DNA of 64,000 nucleotides from Pseudalkalibacillus hwajinpoensis (lineage in GTDB: Bacteria; Bacillota; Bacilli; Bacillales; Guptibacillaceae), in the NCBI RefSeq assembly GCF_039851965.1, contig NZ_CP156674.1, forward strand, positions 2,480,001-2,544,000. The letters are read 5' to 3'. The position numbers and the translations under genes are program-made. This document shows, piece after piece, positions 34,113 to 42,526 of this stretch; position 1 is the first letter of the stretch; each line of letters starts with the position of its first letter. The notes beneath the pieces are model-generated. The model saw nothing but the letters and a program-made list of their open reading frames with translations. It was not told the DNA's origin and made no database searches.

Positions 34113-34119
34113 CCCCCTA
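34090..34119. repeat. Palindromic repeat copy 11, overlapping the end of cblS
   Basis: TAGGGGGTCAGAC, loop CCCT, GTCTGACCCCCTA: 13-bp perfect stem. The TGA within the right arm is the cblS stop codon. Confidence 0.95.
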
Positions 34120-34187
34120 GACGTATAGATGTTATAAACGAATTGAATTATACTTATAGGATAAATATGGAAGGGGGTAGATTAATA

Positions 34188-34586
34188 GTGGAAAAGGTAA
34201 CACCGTTCTTAATGTTTCAAGATGGCAAGGCAGAAGAAGCGATGAATTATTACACATCGCTTATTGAGGATTCTCAAATTACAAGTATTGTTCGATACGG
34301 AGCTAATGAAACTGGGGAAGAAGGAACTGTAATGCAGGCTACTTTTACCTTAAAAGGGCAAGAATTTATGTGCATTGACAGTAATGTAAAACATCAGTTT
34401 TCCTTTACACCTTCGTTCTCAATATTTGTTACTTGTAATACTGAAGAAGAACTTGACAATCTTTATCAGAAACTCAACGAAGGTGGACAAGAACTTATGC
34501 CTTTAGATGATTACGGTTTCAGTAAAAAGTTCGGTTGGTTAAATGATCGCTTCGGGGTTTCGTGGCAACTAAATTTACCTAAGTAA
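34188..34586 (+). CDS. VOC-superfamily (PhnB-like) protein
   Basis: 132 aa from GTG 34188 (AAGGGGG 10 bases upstream). A two-module glyoxalase/bleomycin-resistance fold of the PhnB-like kind: VTPFLMFQDGKAEEAMNYYT, TFTLKGQEFMCIDSNVKHQF, and a terminal FGWLNDRFGVSWQL. Members include demethylmenaquinone-methyltransferase-like and uncharacterised proteins; no specific reaction can be named. Confidence 0.8.
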   Translation: MEKVTPFLMFQDGKAEEAMNYYTSLIEDSQITSIVRYGANETGEEGTVMQATFTLKGQEFMCIDSNVKHQFSFTPSFSIFVTCNTEEELDNLYQKLNEGGQELMPLDDYGFSKKFGWLNDRFGVSWQLNLPK

Positions 34587-34868
34587 TATAAAGAAATGTT
34601 GTCTTGCAGATACCAATCATATAATATAATTTCTTTAACTAACCAGCTAATAGAAGTTAAGTAGGAATTCAATAATAGGACTCGATTCTGTACTGAGGAA
34701 TCGGGTCTTTTCTATTGAGAAAAGGTTGAGTAAATGAATTAGTTTTGAAATAATTGGAAGTAAGGAATTAATGAATTAGAATTATGAGATTATCGAGTAA
34801 AAATAAATAATTGTCCCTTCTTAGCTAAGAATTGGACAGTTTAATTGAATAGTGGGGGAGAATGGAAA
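34587..34868. other. Intergenic region with terminator
   Basis: AT-rich. The only structure seen is a terminator at 34679-34712: GACTCGATTC, 9-base loop, GAATCGGGTC, then TTTTCT. No further gene recognised. Confidence 0.6.
34679..34712 (+). terminator. Terminator after the VOC protein gene
   Basis: 10-bp stem with one G-T pair, loop of 9 bases, followed by TTTTCT. Confidence 0.75.
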
Positions 34869-35407
34869 ATGAAAACAACAGCATTACCGAAAGTCAAATT
34901 AAGAGAATTGACACTTGATGACGTTGAAGACCGTTATCGATAGTGTTTTGATAAAGAAGTGATAAAACATTTAAATATGCCAGAGAAATATCCGCCTTTT
35001 AGTAGAGAAGAGACTCAGAATTGGATTAATATGTGCATTAACAAAACTAATGGATATGAACAAAAAGCCATTGTTACACAAGAAGGAAAACATATTGGTT
35101 GGATAGATTTAAAGAACATTATAAGTTAAACAAACACGCAGAATTAGGCGTAGCAATAGGAGATAAAAACTACTGGGGCAAAGGATATGGGTTATCTGCA
35201 ATGAACGAAATGCTTTTATGGGGCTTCAATGAATTAGAACTTAACAAGATTTGGCTTAGAGTAGGATTAGATAACTATAAGGCAATTAAGTCTTATAAAA
35301 GAATGGGTTATGTTGAAGAAGGGATCTTAAGACAAGACTGAGTTAGAAAAGGTGAGTTTGTTGACAGTTTGAGAATGAGTATTCTTAAAAAGGAGTTCTT
35401 CATTTAA
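34869..35407 (+). pseudogene. GNAT acetyltransferase (RimJ/RimL-like), inactivated by three lesions
   Basis: ATG 34869 opens MKTTALPKVKLRELTLDDVE. Codon 25 is TAG (34941-34943), where family members usually have Trp or similar before CFDKEV. The frame then reads on through FSREETQNWINMCIN and GKHIGWIDL, and shifts near 35100-35120. It continues in another frame with the acetyl-CoA-binding region (AELGVAIGDKNYWGKGYGLS and KAIKSYKRMGYVEEG), meets TGA at 35339-35341, and similarity runs on to VRKGEFVDSLRMSILKKEF before the final stop. Two nonsense codons and one frameshift in one gene speak for true decay, not a single read error. Confidence 0.9.
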
Positions 35408-35458
35408 CAGAAGCGCTTTCCTAACAAATAATAATTCATATAAGGAGAGTTTCATGAT

Positions 35459-35920
35459 TTGAAAATACGTTTAACTCTATTGTTATTGCTTACATTGATT
35501 ACTGCTTGTAGTGGAGAATTAAAAGGAAAAGAGGCTCCTAAACCAAATGTGGAGATATGGAGTATTGAAAAACAAAGTAACGTTAAAATCCCACACCTAG
35601 AAAAAACCATTTGTTGGAATGACTGCGGTGGAGTGTTAACTTCTGATAGCGATTCACATGAGAAACCTAAAATTGTTGATATTGGCAAGCATTCAATAAA
35701 TATTTCATTCGAAACTATGGAACCAAAACCATCTACCATTAATTTAATTAATGAAACAACTGGTGAACATATAAAATTAGATTCGGATTGGATGACTCTA
35801 TCCCCTCCGAGTGAAGGAGAGACAGTATATCGACTACATTTCTATTGGAACGGAAAAGGTGGATTTCCTTTAGGTGAGTCAACTTATAGATTTGGTGTAA
35901 TTAGTAGTGATACTTATTAA
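35459..35920 (+). CDS. Hypothetical lipoprotein
   Basis: 153 aa from a TTG start (AAGGAGAG ~12 bases upstream). Lipoprotein signal LLLLTLITAC with Cys17. The mature part has a Cys pair (TICWNDCGGVL) and a beta-rich C-terminus (HFYWNGKGGFPLGESTYRFG) that looks like an Ig-like or copper-chaperone-like sandwich. I do not recognise the family. The stop lies one base before repeat copy 12. Confidence 0.7.
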   Translation: MKIRLTLLLLLTLITACSGELKGKEAPKPNVEIWSIEKQSNVKIPHLEKTICWNDCGGVLTSDSDSHEKPKIVDIGKHSINISFETMEPKPSTINLINETTGEHIKLDSDWMTLSPPSEGETVYRLHFYWNGKGGFPLGESTYRFGVISSDTY

Positions 35921-35921
35921 A

Positions 35922-35975
35922 AATTATTGTAGCAGGGGGGTCAGACAGGGGTCTGACCCCCCTGCTACAATAATT
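35922..35975. repeat. Palindromic repeat copy 12 (25-bp perfect stem)
   Basis: The longest copy. The left arm 35922-35946 (AATTATTGTAGCAG, six G, TCAGAC) pairs without mismatch to 35951-35975 around loop AGGG. Fifteen of 25 pairs are locus-specific. It directly follows the lipoprotein stop codon. Confidence 0.97.
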
Positions 35976-36054
35976 AGAAAATTTGGAATTTAATTAAAAT
36001 TAAGGTAACATAAAAACCATCAACATTTTATTTGGAGGAAAGGAGAAAAAAGGA

Positions 36055-37263
36055 ATGACTGATTTATTTCAAAAGCTAGAATCGCTTTACCCGGCACTTG
36101 TTGAGTTAAGACGGGATTTGCACATGTATCCCGAAGTGTCCCTGCAAGAAGTAGAAACTCCAAGAAAGATTGCACAGTATTTAGAAAAGCTTGGAGTCGA
36201 AGTGAAAACGGGTGTTGGTGGAAATGGCGTGGTTGGCACGATTCGGGGTGGTAAACCAGGAAAGACCATTGCGTTACGGGCAGATTTTGATGCCCTACCT
36301 ATTCAGGATCAAAAAGAGGTCCCTTATAAGTCGAAAATTCCTGGAGTAATGCACGCTTGTGGTCATGATTTACATACTGCTGCACTTCTTGGGGTCGCCA
36401 ATGTATTGAGTCAAGTGAAGGATGACATTGAAGGGGATGTTGTTCTGATTCACCAATTTGCAGAGGAAGTTGCCCCTGGTGGAGCAGAAGCGATGATTTC
36501 TGATGGCTGTTTGGAAGGTATAGATGAAATTTACGGTGCACATGTCTGGGCTGATCATCCGATCGGTCATTATTCCTTTCATGAAGGCTATACCATGGCA
36601 GCTGCTGACACGTTCGACATTACGATTGCTGGAAAAGGTGGCCATGGAGCCATGCCGCATCAAACAGTCGATCCCATTGTCATAGCCAGTCACATTGTTC
36701 TAAGCCTCCAACAAATCGCTAGTCGAATAACTGATCCCTTGAAATCAGTGGTCGTGACCATAGGAGCTTTTCACAGTGGTGATGCGCATAACGTCATCCC
36801 TGATCAGGCTCATATTAAAGGGACCGTTAGGACTTTTGATGAAGAGGTCCGTGATCGTACTGAGCAGTTGATTCAGCAATTTAGTGAAATGACATGCCAG
36901 GCTTATGGTGCAAAGGCTGAAGTCCTTTATAAGCGCGGTCACATGGCTCTTTGTAATCATGCGGATCAGACGATGAAAGCTTCGAATTTAGCGAAAAAAC
37001 TGTTTGGCGAAGAAAATGTCTCTGATAAAGAACCGATTATGGGAGCAGAAGATTTCTCGTTCTATCTTAACGAGATTCCAGGGTCATTCTTCTTTGTTGG
37101 AGGACGTAATCCGGAAATCAATGCGACCTACCCTCACCACCACCCTCGCTTTGATGTAGATGAACGAGCGATACTTGGAATTGGAAAACTTTTTCTTTCG
37201 CTTGTTTTTCCAGAAGTTGTCCTTGCCCATTCTAATCATAAAACCGACCATTCAACAAAATAA
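36055..37263 (+). CDS. M20 family amidohydrolase (N-acyl amino acid / peptide hydrolase)
   Basis: 402 aa. LRRDLHMYPEVSLQEVETPR start, metal-binding stretch GVMHACGHDLHTAALLG, then QFAEEVAPGGAEAMI, dimerisation domain with GKGGHGAMPHQTVDPI, and the terminal metal ligand in GAEDFSFYLNEIPGSFFFVG. Cytoplasmic di-metal hydrolase of the HipO/AmaA/carboxypeptidase type. It is 24 bases upstream of a peptide-binding lipoprotein gene, so both may process one N-acylated or peptide substrate. Confidence 0.92.
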   Translation: MTDLFQKLESLYPALVELRRDLHMYPEVSLQEVETPRKIAQYLEKLGVEVKTGVGGNGVVGTIRGGKPGKTIALRADFDALPIQDQKEVPYKSKIPGVMHACGHDLHTAALLGVANVLSQVKDDIEGDVVLIHQFAEEVAPGGAEAMISDGCLEGIDEIYGAHVWADHPIGHYSFHEGYTMAAADTFDITIAGKGGHGAMPHQTVDPIVIASHIVLSLQQIASRITDPLKSVVVTIGAFHSGDAHNVIPDQAHIKGTVRTFDEEVRDRTEQLIQQFSEMTCQAYGAKAEVLYKRGHMALCNHADQTMKASNLAKKLFGEENVSDKEPIMGAEDFSFYLNEIPGSFFFVGGRNPEINATYPHHHPRFDVDERAILGIGKLFLSLVFPEVVLAHSNHKTDHSTK

Positions 37264-37287
37264 TAGAACTTTTCTGGAGGTGTCTGT

Positions 37288-38880
37288 TTGAAACGATTAT
37301 TTATACTAACCTTAACCTTAGTGATCGGGTTAAGCCTGGTTGGATGTTCGTCGAATACTGGGAGTAGTTCAGAAGATAGCAAGCAAACGACGATGATTTT
37401 TGGTAGAGGAGGAGATTCTGTTTCTCTTGATCCTGCTGTCGTAACGGATGGGGAATCGTTTAAAGTAGCCGAGAACATTTATGATACGCTCGTGCAATTT
37501 GGTGATATGGACACTGAAGTTCATCCTGCCCTGGCATCAGATTGGGAGGTTTCTGAGGATGGTCTAGAGTATACGTTTACCTTGGAAGAAGACGTGATGT
37601 TCCATGATGGCACTCCTTTTAATGCTGAGGCTGTTGTCTACAATTTTGAACGCTGGATGAAGCCGAAGGAGGATCAGGCAGAGCCTTTTGCTGTTTATCG
37701 TTCAATGTTTGGAGGCTTTAAAGGAGATGAGGGTCATGTGATTAAGGAAGTTAAGGCAGCAGACGAATTCACCGTGCAAATTACGTTAAACCGACCTCAA
37801 GCCCCGTTTCTGAAAAACTTATCAATGACCCCATTTTCAATAGCAAGTCCGAAAGCGTTAGAAGAGAATGAAACAGGATATGGAGAAAATCCAGTTGGTA
37901 CTGGTCCATTTATTTTCAAAGAATGGAAGCGAAATGACAAAATTGTCTTAGAGAAAAATGATGACTATTGGGTAGATGGGTATCCAAAATTAGAACAAGT
38001 TATCTTTAAATCGATACCGGACAACGCCGCTCGCTTGAATGCACTTAAAACGGGTGAAATCGATATGATGGATGGCGTTATGCCAAGTGATGTGCCACAA
38101 ATTGAGGAGAATGCGGATCTTACAACGTTTACGCGTCCTTCAATGAATATTGGGTACCTGGGCTTAAATGTGACTAGAGGCCCACTTGAAGATAAAAAAG
38201 TGAGACAGGCCTTGAATCATGCGGTTGATAAAGAGGCAATCATTGAAGCCTTTTATGAAGGACAAGCTGAGCCAGCAAAAAATCCTATTCCACCTTCGAT
38301 TCAAGGATACAATGATGACATTACACCATATGAGTATGACTTAGATAAGGCAAAGAGCTTACTAGAGGAAGCTGGCTATCCGGATGGTTTCGAGATGGAA
38401 CTATGGGCCATGCCGGTATCACGTCCTTACATGCCTGATGGACAAAAAGTAGCTGAAGCAATTCAAGCTAGTTTCAAAGAAATAGGGGTAGAAACGACAA
38501 TTAAAACCTATGAATGGGCAGCCTATGTTGAAAAAGTAATTGGCGGAGAAGCAGACTCCTTCCTACTCGGATGGACAGCTCAAAATGGTGATGCAGATAA
38601 TGTCCTATTTACCCTTTTGGACAAGGAAATGATCGGGAGCAGCAACTCTTCCCGTTATGAAAGCGATGAACTGCATGACCTTCTAGTGGAAGCTCAAACC
38701 ACAGTTGATCAAGAGGAGCGGAATGAACTCTATCATCAAGCGCTGGAAGTGATTCATGAAGATGCCCCGTGGATACCTCTCGTTCACTCAACGCCAGTCG
38801 TTGCAGGGAAGAAAAACATTGAAGGATTTAACCCACATCCTAATTCAAGTGTTGAAATGATGAAGGTGGAATTTAAGTAA
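37288..38880 (+). CDS. Oligopeptide/dipeptide ABC transporter substrate-binding lipoprotein
   Basis: 530 aa from a TTG start (GGAGG 7 bases upstream). Lipoprotein signal LVIGLSLVGC with Cys20. SBP_bac_5 features: VSLDPAVVTDGESFKVAENI, YTFTLEEDVMFHDGTPFNAE, NPVGTGPFIFKEW, VRQALNHAVDKEAI. No permease or ATPase genes are adjacent, so it either uses a transporter encoded elsewhere or works as an orphan receptor. It ends with repeat copy 13 and a second strong terminator. Confidence 0.9.
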   Translation: MKRLFILTLTLVIGLSLVGCSSNTGSSSEDSKQTTMIFGRGGDSVSLDPAVVTDGESFKVAENIYDTLVQFGDMDTEVHPALASDWEVSEDGLEYTFTLEEDVMFHDGTPFNAEAVVYNFERWMKPKEDQAEPFAVYRSMFGGFKGDEGHVIKEVKAADEFTVQITLNRPQAPFLKNLSMTPFSIASPKALEENETGYGENPVGTGPFIFKEWKRNDKIVLEKNDDYWVDGYPKLEQVIFKSIPDNAARLNALKTGEIDMMDGVMPSDVPQIEENADLTTFTRPSMNIGYLGLNVTRGPLEDKKVRQALNHAVDKEAIIEAFYEGQAEPAKNPIPPSIQGYNDDITPYEYDLDKAKSLLEEAGYPDGFEMELWAMPVSRPYMPDGQKVAEAIQASFKEIGVETTIKTYEWAAYVEKVIGGEADSFLLGWTAQNGDADNVLFTLLDKEMIGSSNSSRYESDELHDLLVEAQTTVDQEERNELYHQALEVIHEDAPWIPLVHSTPVVAGKKNIEGFNPHPNSSVEMMKVEFK

Positions 38881-38887
38881 AAGGAGA

Positions 38888-38921
38888 GGAAGGGGGTCAG
38901 ACCCCTGTCTGACCCCCTTCC
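38888..38921. repeat. Palindromic repeat copy 13
   Basis: GGAAGGGGGTCAGAC, loop CCCT, GTCTGACCCCCTTCC: 15-bp perfect stem, 7 bases after the stop codon of the substrate-binding protein. Confidence 0.95.
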
Positions 38922-38941
38922 CTTCCCCACCTTTCAAAACA

Positions 38942-38988
38942 AAAGCAGGCCATTGTCCGTCTGAGACGGACAATGGCCTGCTTTATTT
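38942..38988. terminator. Bidirectional terminator with 20-bp stem
   Basis: The left arm 38942-38961 pairs perfectly with 38965-38984 around loop TGA; AAA on one side and TTTATTT on the other allow termination in both directions, between the plus-strand lipoprotein gene and the minus-strand fbpA-like gene. The tip GTCCGTC/GACGGAC matches the terminator at 697-728. Confidence 0.85.
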
Positions 38989-38996
38989 ATAATATC

Positions 38997-39158
38997 CTAT
39001 TGTACTAGTTTCCGCTTCGCTTCAGCATACTCTTCTTCAAGTTCACTTAATGTTAGCTCATGAAGTTGAGTCAGGTCTTTACGATGGTCAGGTGAGTTTA
39101 GTAGTTTGCGAATAAGGTAGGTTCTACGGTCAATGATTCCTTTACGGAGTACTCCCAT
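38997..39158 (-). CDS. FbpA-like small basic protein
   Basis: 53 aa; ATG with AAGGAGG at 8 bases. It begins MGVLRKGIIDRRTYLIRKLL and ends LHELTLSELEEEYAEAKRKL, matching the Fur-regulated basic protein A family (typically LRK.VE.R...LI.KLL...LYELTLSELE.EY). In B. subtilis the Fur-regulated small proteins take part in the iron-sparing response. No clear Fur box was found upstream, so the family match is the evidence. Confidence 0.7.
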   Translation of the reverse strand: MGVLRKGIIDRRTYLIRKLLNSPDHRKDLTQLHELTLSELEEEYAEAKRKLVQ

Positions 39159-39504
39159 AAATACATACCTCCTTCCTTTACTAGCAAGTTCGGCTTTCGA
39201 GCGTGGTTTATGTCACTTCAAGTTGTAAATAATTTGTGAAGATGATGAAGTGTGACGAATGTGTCAAACTCTTCATGCTCGCATAACCGAATTCCTCATT
39301 CTAACGAATTTAAAAGAAATGTCAAGCAGGAGAAAGAGGTGAACAAAAAGCGAAATGATAGGGGGCAATGAGGAGTCAGTGCCTCAACCATCTAATTATT
39401 TGACAATTTAAACATTGACAGCGTTCTCATCATTGTTTAAACTAAAGAACATAAAATGCACAGATGATTATGTATTGCTCATATGTGCAAGAGGGGGTGA
39501 ACGA
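39159..39504. other. Intergenic region between fbpA-like and sorbitol genes
   Basis: Contains divergent upstream regions of the fbpA-like gene and the SorC-type regulator. A probable sigma-A promoter with an overlapping cre-like site lies at 39415-39443. A tiny frame at 39339 (VNKKRNDRGQ, with its own AGGAG-like site) is too short to call. Confidence 0.5.
39415..39443 (+). promoter_or_regulatory. Probable promoter with overlapping cre site for the sorbitol operon
   Basis: TTGACA (39415-39420), 17 bases, TAAACT (39438-39443). TGACAGCGTTCTCA (39416-39429) fits the CcpA site consensus TGWAANCGNTNWCA with one mismatch and overlaps the -35 box, which would give glucose repression. TTTAAAC occurs on both sides (39407-39413, 39436-39442) and could be part of the SorC-type operator. 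Confidence 0.5.
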
Positions 39505-40452
39505 GTGGATTGGAATGAACAGAGGTTGCTAATAAAGATTGCCAAAATGTATTATGACGAGGATTTAACTCAGAACCAGATTGCAAAGCAATTAGGCATT
39601 TATAGGACTACGATTGGAAGAATGCTAAAGAAAGCAAGAGCAGAAGGAATTGTGACGATACAGATCAATAGTGATGACGATCGGAAAATTGCTCTTGAAG
39701 AGAAAATTGCATCTGCGTTTAACATGCAAGAAGTACTTATCGCTCCATCAGCTGAAGGCGAAGATGAAGTGAAGAAGCGAGAGGAAGTTGGGAAAGCAGC
39801 AGCAGAGTTGTTAAAGAGAGTTGTGGAAGATCACGATATCGTAGGTGTTGCCTGGGGCAATACGATTGGAAGCATGGTGGATCATCTACCAGAGTTTAAA
39901 GAGATTAATGCTGATTTCGTACCGCTAGTAGGTGGTCCTGGCAAGATGAATACTAACCATCATATCAACACGATCGTGTACAAACTTTCTCAAGCATTTA
40001 AAGGTAATGCTCATTTTATTGATGCAGCAGCAGTTTATAATTCTAAGGAAACAAGAAATGACATTATGCAGTCCTCCTTTTTTCAAGAAATTCATGATTT
40101 ATGGGAGCGGTTGAGTGTTGGAATCGTTGGTATTGGTGCTCCGATTCGATCTTCAAACATGATCTGGACAGGATTTTTTGGAGATTCAGAAATCAATATC
40201 CTTGAGCAACATCATGCCGTAGGAGATATTTGCTCTCGCTTCTACGATATTGAAGGTAATGTAATTGAATCTGAACTATCGGAGCGAACGATAGCTGTTG
40301 AGTTAAGCAAGCTTAAGGAATTACGTTACTCCATTGGTGTAGCGGAATCCATAGAGAAAGTGGAGTCGATTATTGGTGCTTTAAGAGGTGGATTTATTAA
40401 CACGCTTGTAACCAATGAGGAAACTGCGGAAGAAATTATTAAGCATATCTAA
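39505..40452 (+). CDS. SorC/DeoR-type regulator of the sorbitol operon
   Basis: 315 aa from GTG 39505 (GAGGGGG 7 bases upstream); the longer frame crosses the promoter. N-terminal helix-turn-helix LTQNQIAKQLGIYRTTIGRM, then the SorC sugar-phosphate-sensing domain (VGVAWGNTIGSMVDHLP, FVPLVGGPGK, VGIVGIGAPIRSSNMIW). First gene of the sorbitol operon; probably responds to sorbitol 6-phosphate. Confidence 0.9.
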   Translation: MDWNEQRLLIKIAKMYYDEDLTQNQIAKQLGIYRTTIGRMLKKARAEGIVTIQINSDDDRKIALEEKIASAFNMQEVLIAPSAEGEDEVKKREEVGKAAAELLKRVVEDHDIVGVAWGNTIGSMVDHLPEFKEINADFVPLVGGPGKMNTNHHINTIVYKLSQAFKGNAHFIDAAAVYNSKETRNDIMQSSFFQEIHDLWERLSVGIVGIGAPIRSSNMIWTGFFGDSEINILEQHHAVGDICSRFYDIEGNVIESELSERTIAVELSKLKELRYSIGVAESIEKVESIIGALRGGFINTLVTNEETAEEIIKHI

Positions 40453-40474
40453 ACCTGGTTAAGGAGAAAGGAGG

Positions 40475-40909
40475 GTGCTTTTGGTTTATTTATTATTGGC
40501 AGGGGTCTTATTATCCTGGATTTTACAAACTGTTTTAGGAAGCTTCCAGATTAAGAACTTCAACAAACGGTATAGCGCGATGCGTTCGACAGGAAGGGTG
40601 GCGATCGGACGCTCGAAGGGAATCATAAGAGCAGGTGTCGTTCTTCTTCTAGCGGTGGATGAAGATAATCAAATAGTAGAAGCAGAGAAAATGCAAGGGG
40701 TTACCATTTTAGCAAGGTTTAGAAAAGTTCATCCTCTCGTAGGACAGTCTCTTCTATCAATCGATTCAACCATTTATTCCAAAATGGATCGTTTTACAAA
40801 GCTGGCAATCGACGATGCTATTCAAGTCTACAAAACGGTATCAAGAGGGGAAGAAGTGAAACCAATTAAGAGTCCCCTTGGTCGACTCGCAACTGGTTTT
40901 AGAAAATAG
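40475..40909 (+). CDS. srlM: Glucitol operon activator-like protein GutM
   Basis: 144 aa (GTG 40475; TTG 40481 is an alternative with better spacing). One N-terminal membrane helix, then GutM-family motifs: KRYSAMRSTGRVAIGRSKGI, VVLLLAVDEDNQIVEAEKMQ, GVTILARFRKVHPLVGQSL. Usually found next to srlA; membrane-anchored regulator or accessory factor of sorbitol uptake. Confidence 0.88.
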   Translation: MLLVYLLLAGVLLSWILQTVLGSFQIKNFNKRYSAMRSTGRVAIGRSKGIIRAGVVLLLAVDEDNQIVEAEKMQGVTILARFRKVHPLVGQSLLSIDSTIYSKMDRFTKLAIDDAIQVYKTVSRGEEVKPIKSPLGRLATGFRK

Positions 40910-40922
40910 GTGAGGTGATTAA

Positions 40923-41471
40923 ATGAATTTCATTGTAAAAGCAGCTGAAGGATTTATTGGATTATTTGAACGAGGAGCGGAAGTCTTTCTGGGATTTGTG
41001 ACAGATATTATCCCATTGTTAATTGTGTTATTAGTAGCTATGAATGCTGTAATTAATCTGATTGGACAAGAACGGATTGAAAAATTGGCCATGTCTTCTT
41101 CAAAAAATATATTTACGAGATATCTTGTACTACCTTTTATCGGGACGTTTTTTCTTCTCAATCCTATGACACTATCACTTGGGAGGTTCCTTCCAGAGAA
41201 ATACAAACCGGGGTATTATGCATCAGCAAGTTATTCATGTCATTCCATGAATGGACTCTTTCCGCATGTTAATCCAGCAGAATTATTTGTTTTTCTCGGA
41301 ATTGCAAACGGTATCACACAGTTAGGGCTTTCCAATACAGAACTTGCACTCAGATATCTACTAGTAGGACTTTTAACAAATCTATTGAGAGGCTGGATCA
41401 CTGATCTGACAACTTCTTATGTAGCACGTCAACAAAACATTCAATTGAGTACAACGTTAAGCAAATTGTAA
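40923..41471 (+). CDS. srlA: PTS glucitol/sorbitol-specific EIIC2 component
   Basis: 182 aa membrane protein of the SrlA family: AAEGFIGLFERGAEVFLGFV, LNPMTLSLGRFLPEKYKPGY, ASYSCHSMNGLFPHVNPAEL. Forms the sorbitol channel with SrlE. Confidence 0.95.
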   Translation: MNFIVKAAEGFIGLFERGAEVFLGFVTDIIPLLIVLLVAMNAVINLIGQERIEKLAMSSSKNIFTRYLVLPFIGTFFLLNPMTLSLGRFLPEKYKPGYYASASYSCHSMNGLFPHVNPAELFVFLGIANGITQLGLSNTELALRYLLVGLLTNLLRGWITDLTTSYVARQQNIQLSTTLSKL

Positions 41472-41484
41472 AGGAGGAAGAAAG

Positions 41485-42498
41485 GTGAGTGTATACCAAT
41501 CCATAAAAGTAACAAAAGGAAGTGGGGGCTTTGGTGGCCCATTAATCATTACGCCTACTGAGAAGAAAAACAAAGTAGTTACCATTACCGGTGGAACCAT
41601 CCCTACGGTTGCTAGAAAAGTAGCTGAGCTATCAGGTTGCGAATTGATTGATGGTTTCAAAACAAGTGTACCTGAAGAAGAGATCGCCTGTGTTGTCATT
41701 GATTGTGGCGGTACATTGCGTGCAGGACTTTATCCAAAGAAACAGATCCCGACAATCAACTTAATGCCAACGGGACAAAGTGGACCAATGGCAAAGTACA
41801 TTACGGAAGATATCTACGTATCAGCTGTCAAAGAAAATAGTGTATCAGTTTTGGAAACGACGGAAGTTCCAACACCTGAACCCGACAAGTTAAATGAAAA
41901 CCCACAAGAAATTGAGTCAAAGAAAACCATGAAATATGACAGCTCTAAGAAAATCAGTGAGCAATCGTCAGATAATATTATGGCGAGGGTCGGTAAAATG
42001 ATGGGGAATGTTGTAGGCGTTTTCTATCAGGCAGGGCGTGACACAATTGATACTGTCTTAAAAACCATTCTACCTTTCATGGCATTCGTTGCGATGTTAA
42101 TAGGGGTTATTCTGGAGTCAGGGATCGGAGACCTTTTCGCTAATATTCTATCACCTCTAGGTGGAAGTATATGGGGGTTAATGCTTCTCTCGGCTATCGT
42201 CTCGTTTCCTTTATTATCGCCATTTCTGGGACCTGGAGCTGTTATAGCGCAGGTGGTAGGAACGTTAATTGGTGTAGAAATTGGTAGAGGTAATATTCCT
42301 CCACAATTTGCATTACCTGCACTATTTGCGATTAATTCTCAAGCTGCTGCGGATTTCGTTCCAGTCGGATTAGGGCTTGCGGAAGCAAAACCTGAAACAG
42401 TGGAAGTTGGAGTTCCTGCCGTCTTATACGGCCGATTTTTAACAGGAGTACCAACTGTCTTTATCGCATGGCTTGCTAGTTTTGGAATGTATGAATAA
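41485..42498 (+). CDS. srlE: PTS glucitol/sorbitol-specific EIIB/EIIC1 component
   Basis: 337 aa. The N-terminal EIIB domain has the KGSGGFGGPLIITPTEKK motif. A Lys/Glu/Ser-rich linker (~115-165) follows, then a membrane domain (AGRDTIDTVLKTILPFMAFV, FPLLSPFLGPGAVIAQVVGT, AINSQAAADFVPVGLGLAEA). Typical SrlE architecture. Confidence 0.95.
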   Translation: MSVYQSIKVTKGSGGFGGPLIITPTEKKNKVVTITGGTIPTVARKVAELSGCELIDGFKTSVPEEEIACVVIDCGGTLRAGLYPKKQIPTINLMPTGQSGPMAKYITEDIYVSAVKENSVSVLETTEVPTPEPDKLNENPQEIESKKTMKYDSSKKISEQSSDNIMARVGKMMGNVVGVFYQAGRDTIDTVLKTILPFMAFVAMLIGVILESGIGDLFANILSPLGGSIWGLMLLSAIVSFPLLSPFLGPGAVIAQVVGTLIGVEIGRGNIPPQFALPALFAINSQAAADFVPVGLGLAEAKPETVEVGVPAVLYGRFLTGVPTVFIAWLASFGMYE

Positions 42499-42526
42499 CA
42501 AGTGTCCAGTATAGGAGGAAGAGGAT

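Noticed and set aside
39220..39300. Fur box upstream of the fbpA-like gene
   Set aside because: I could not find a convincing match to the GATAATGATTATC-type consensus, so regulation by Fur is not claimed.
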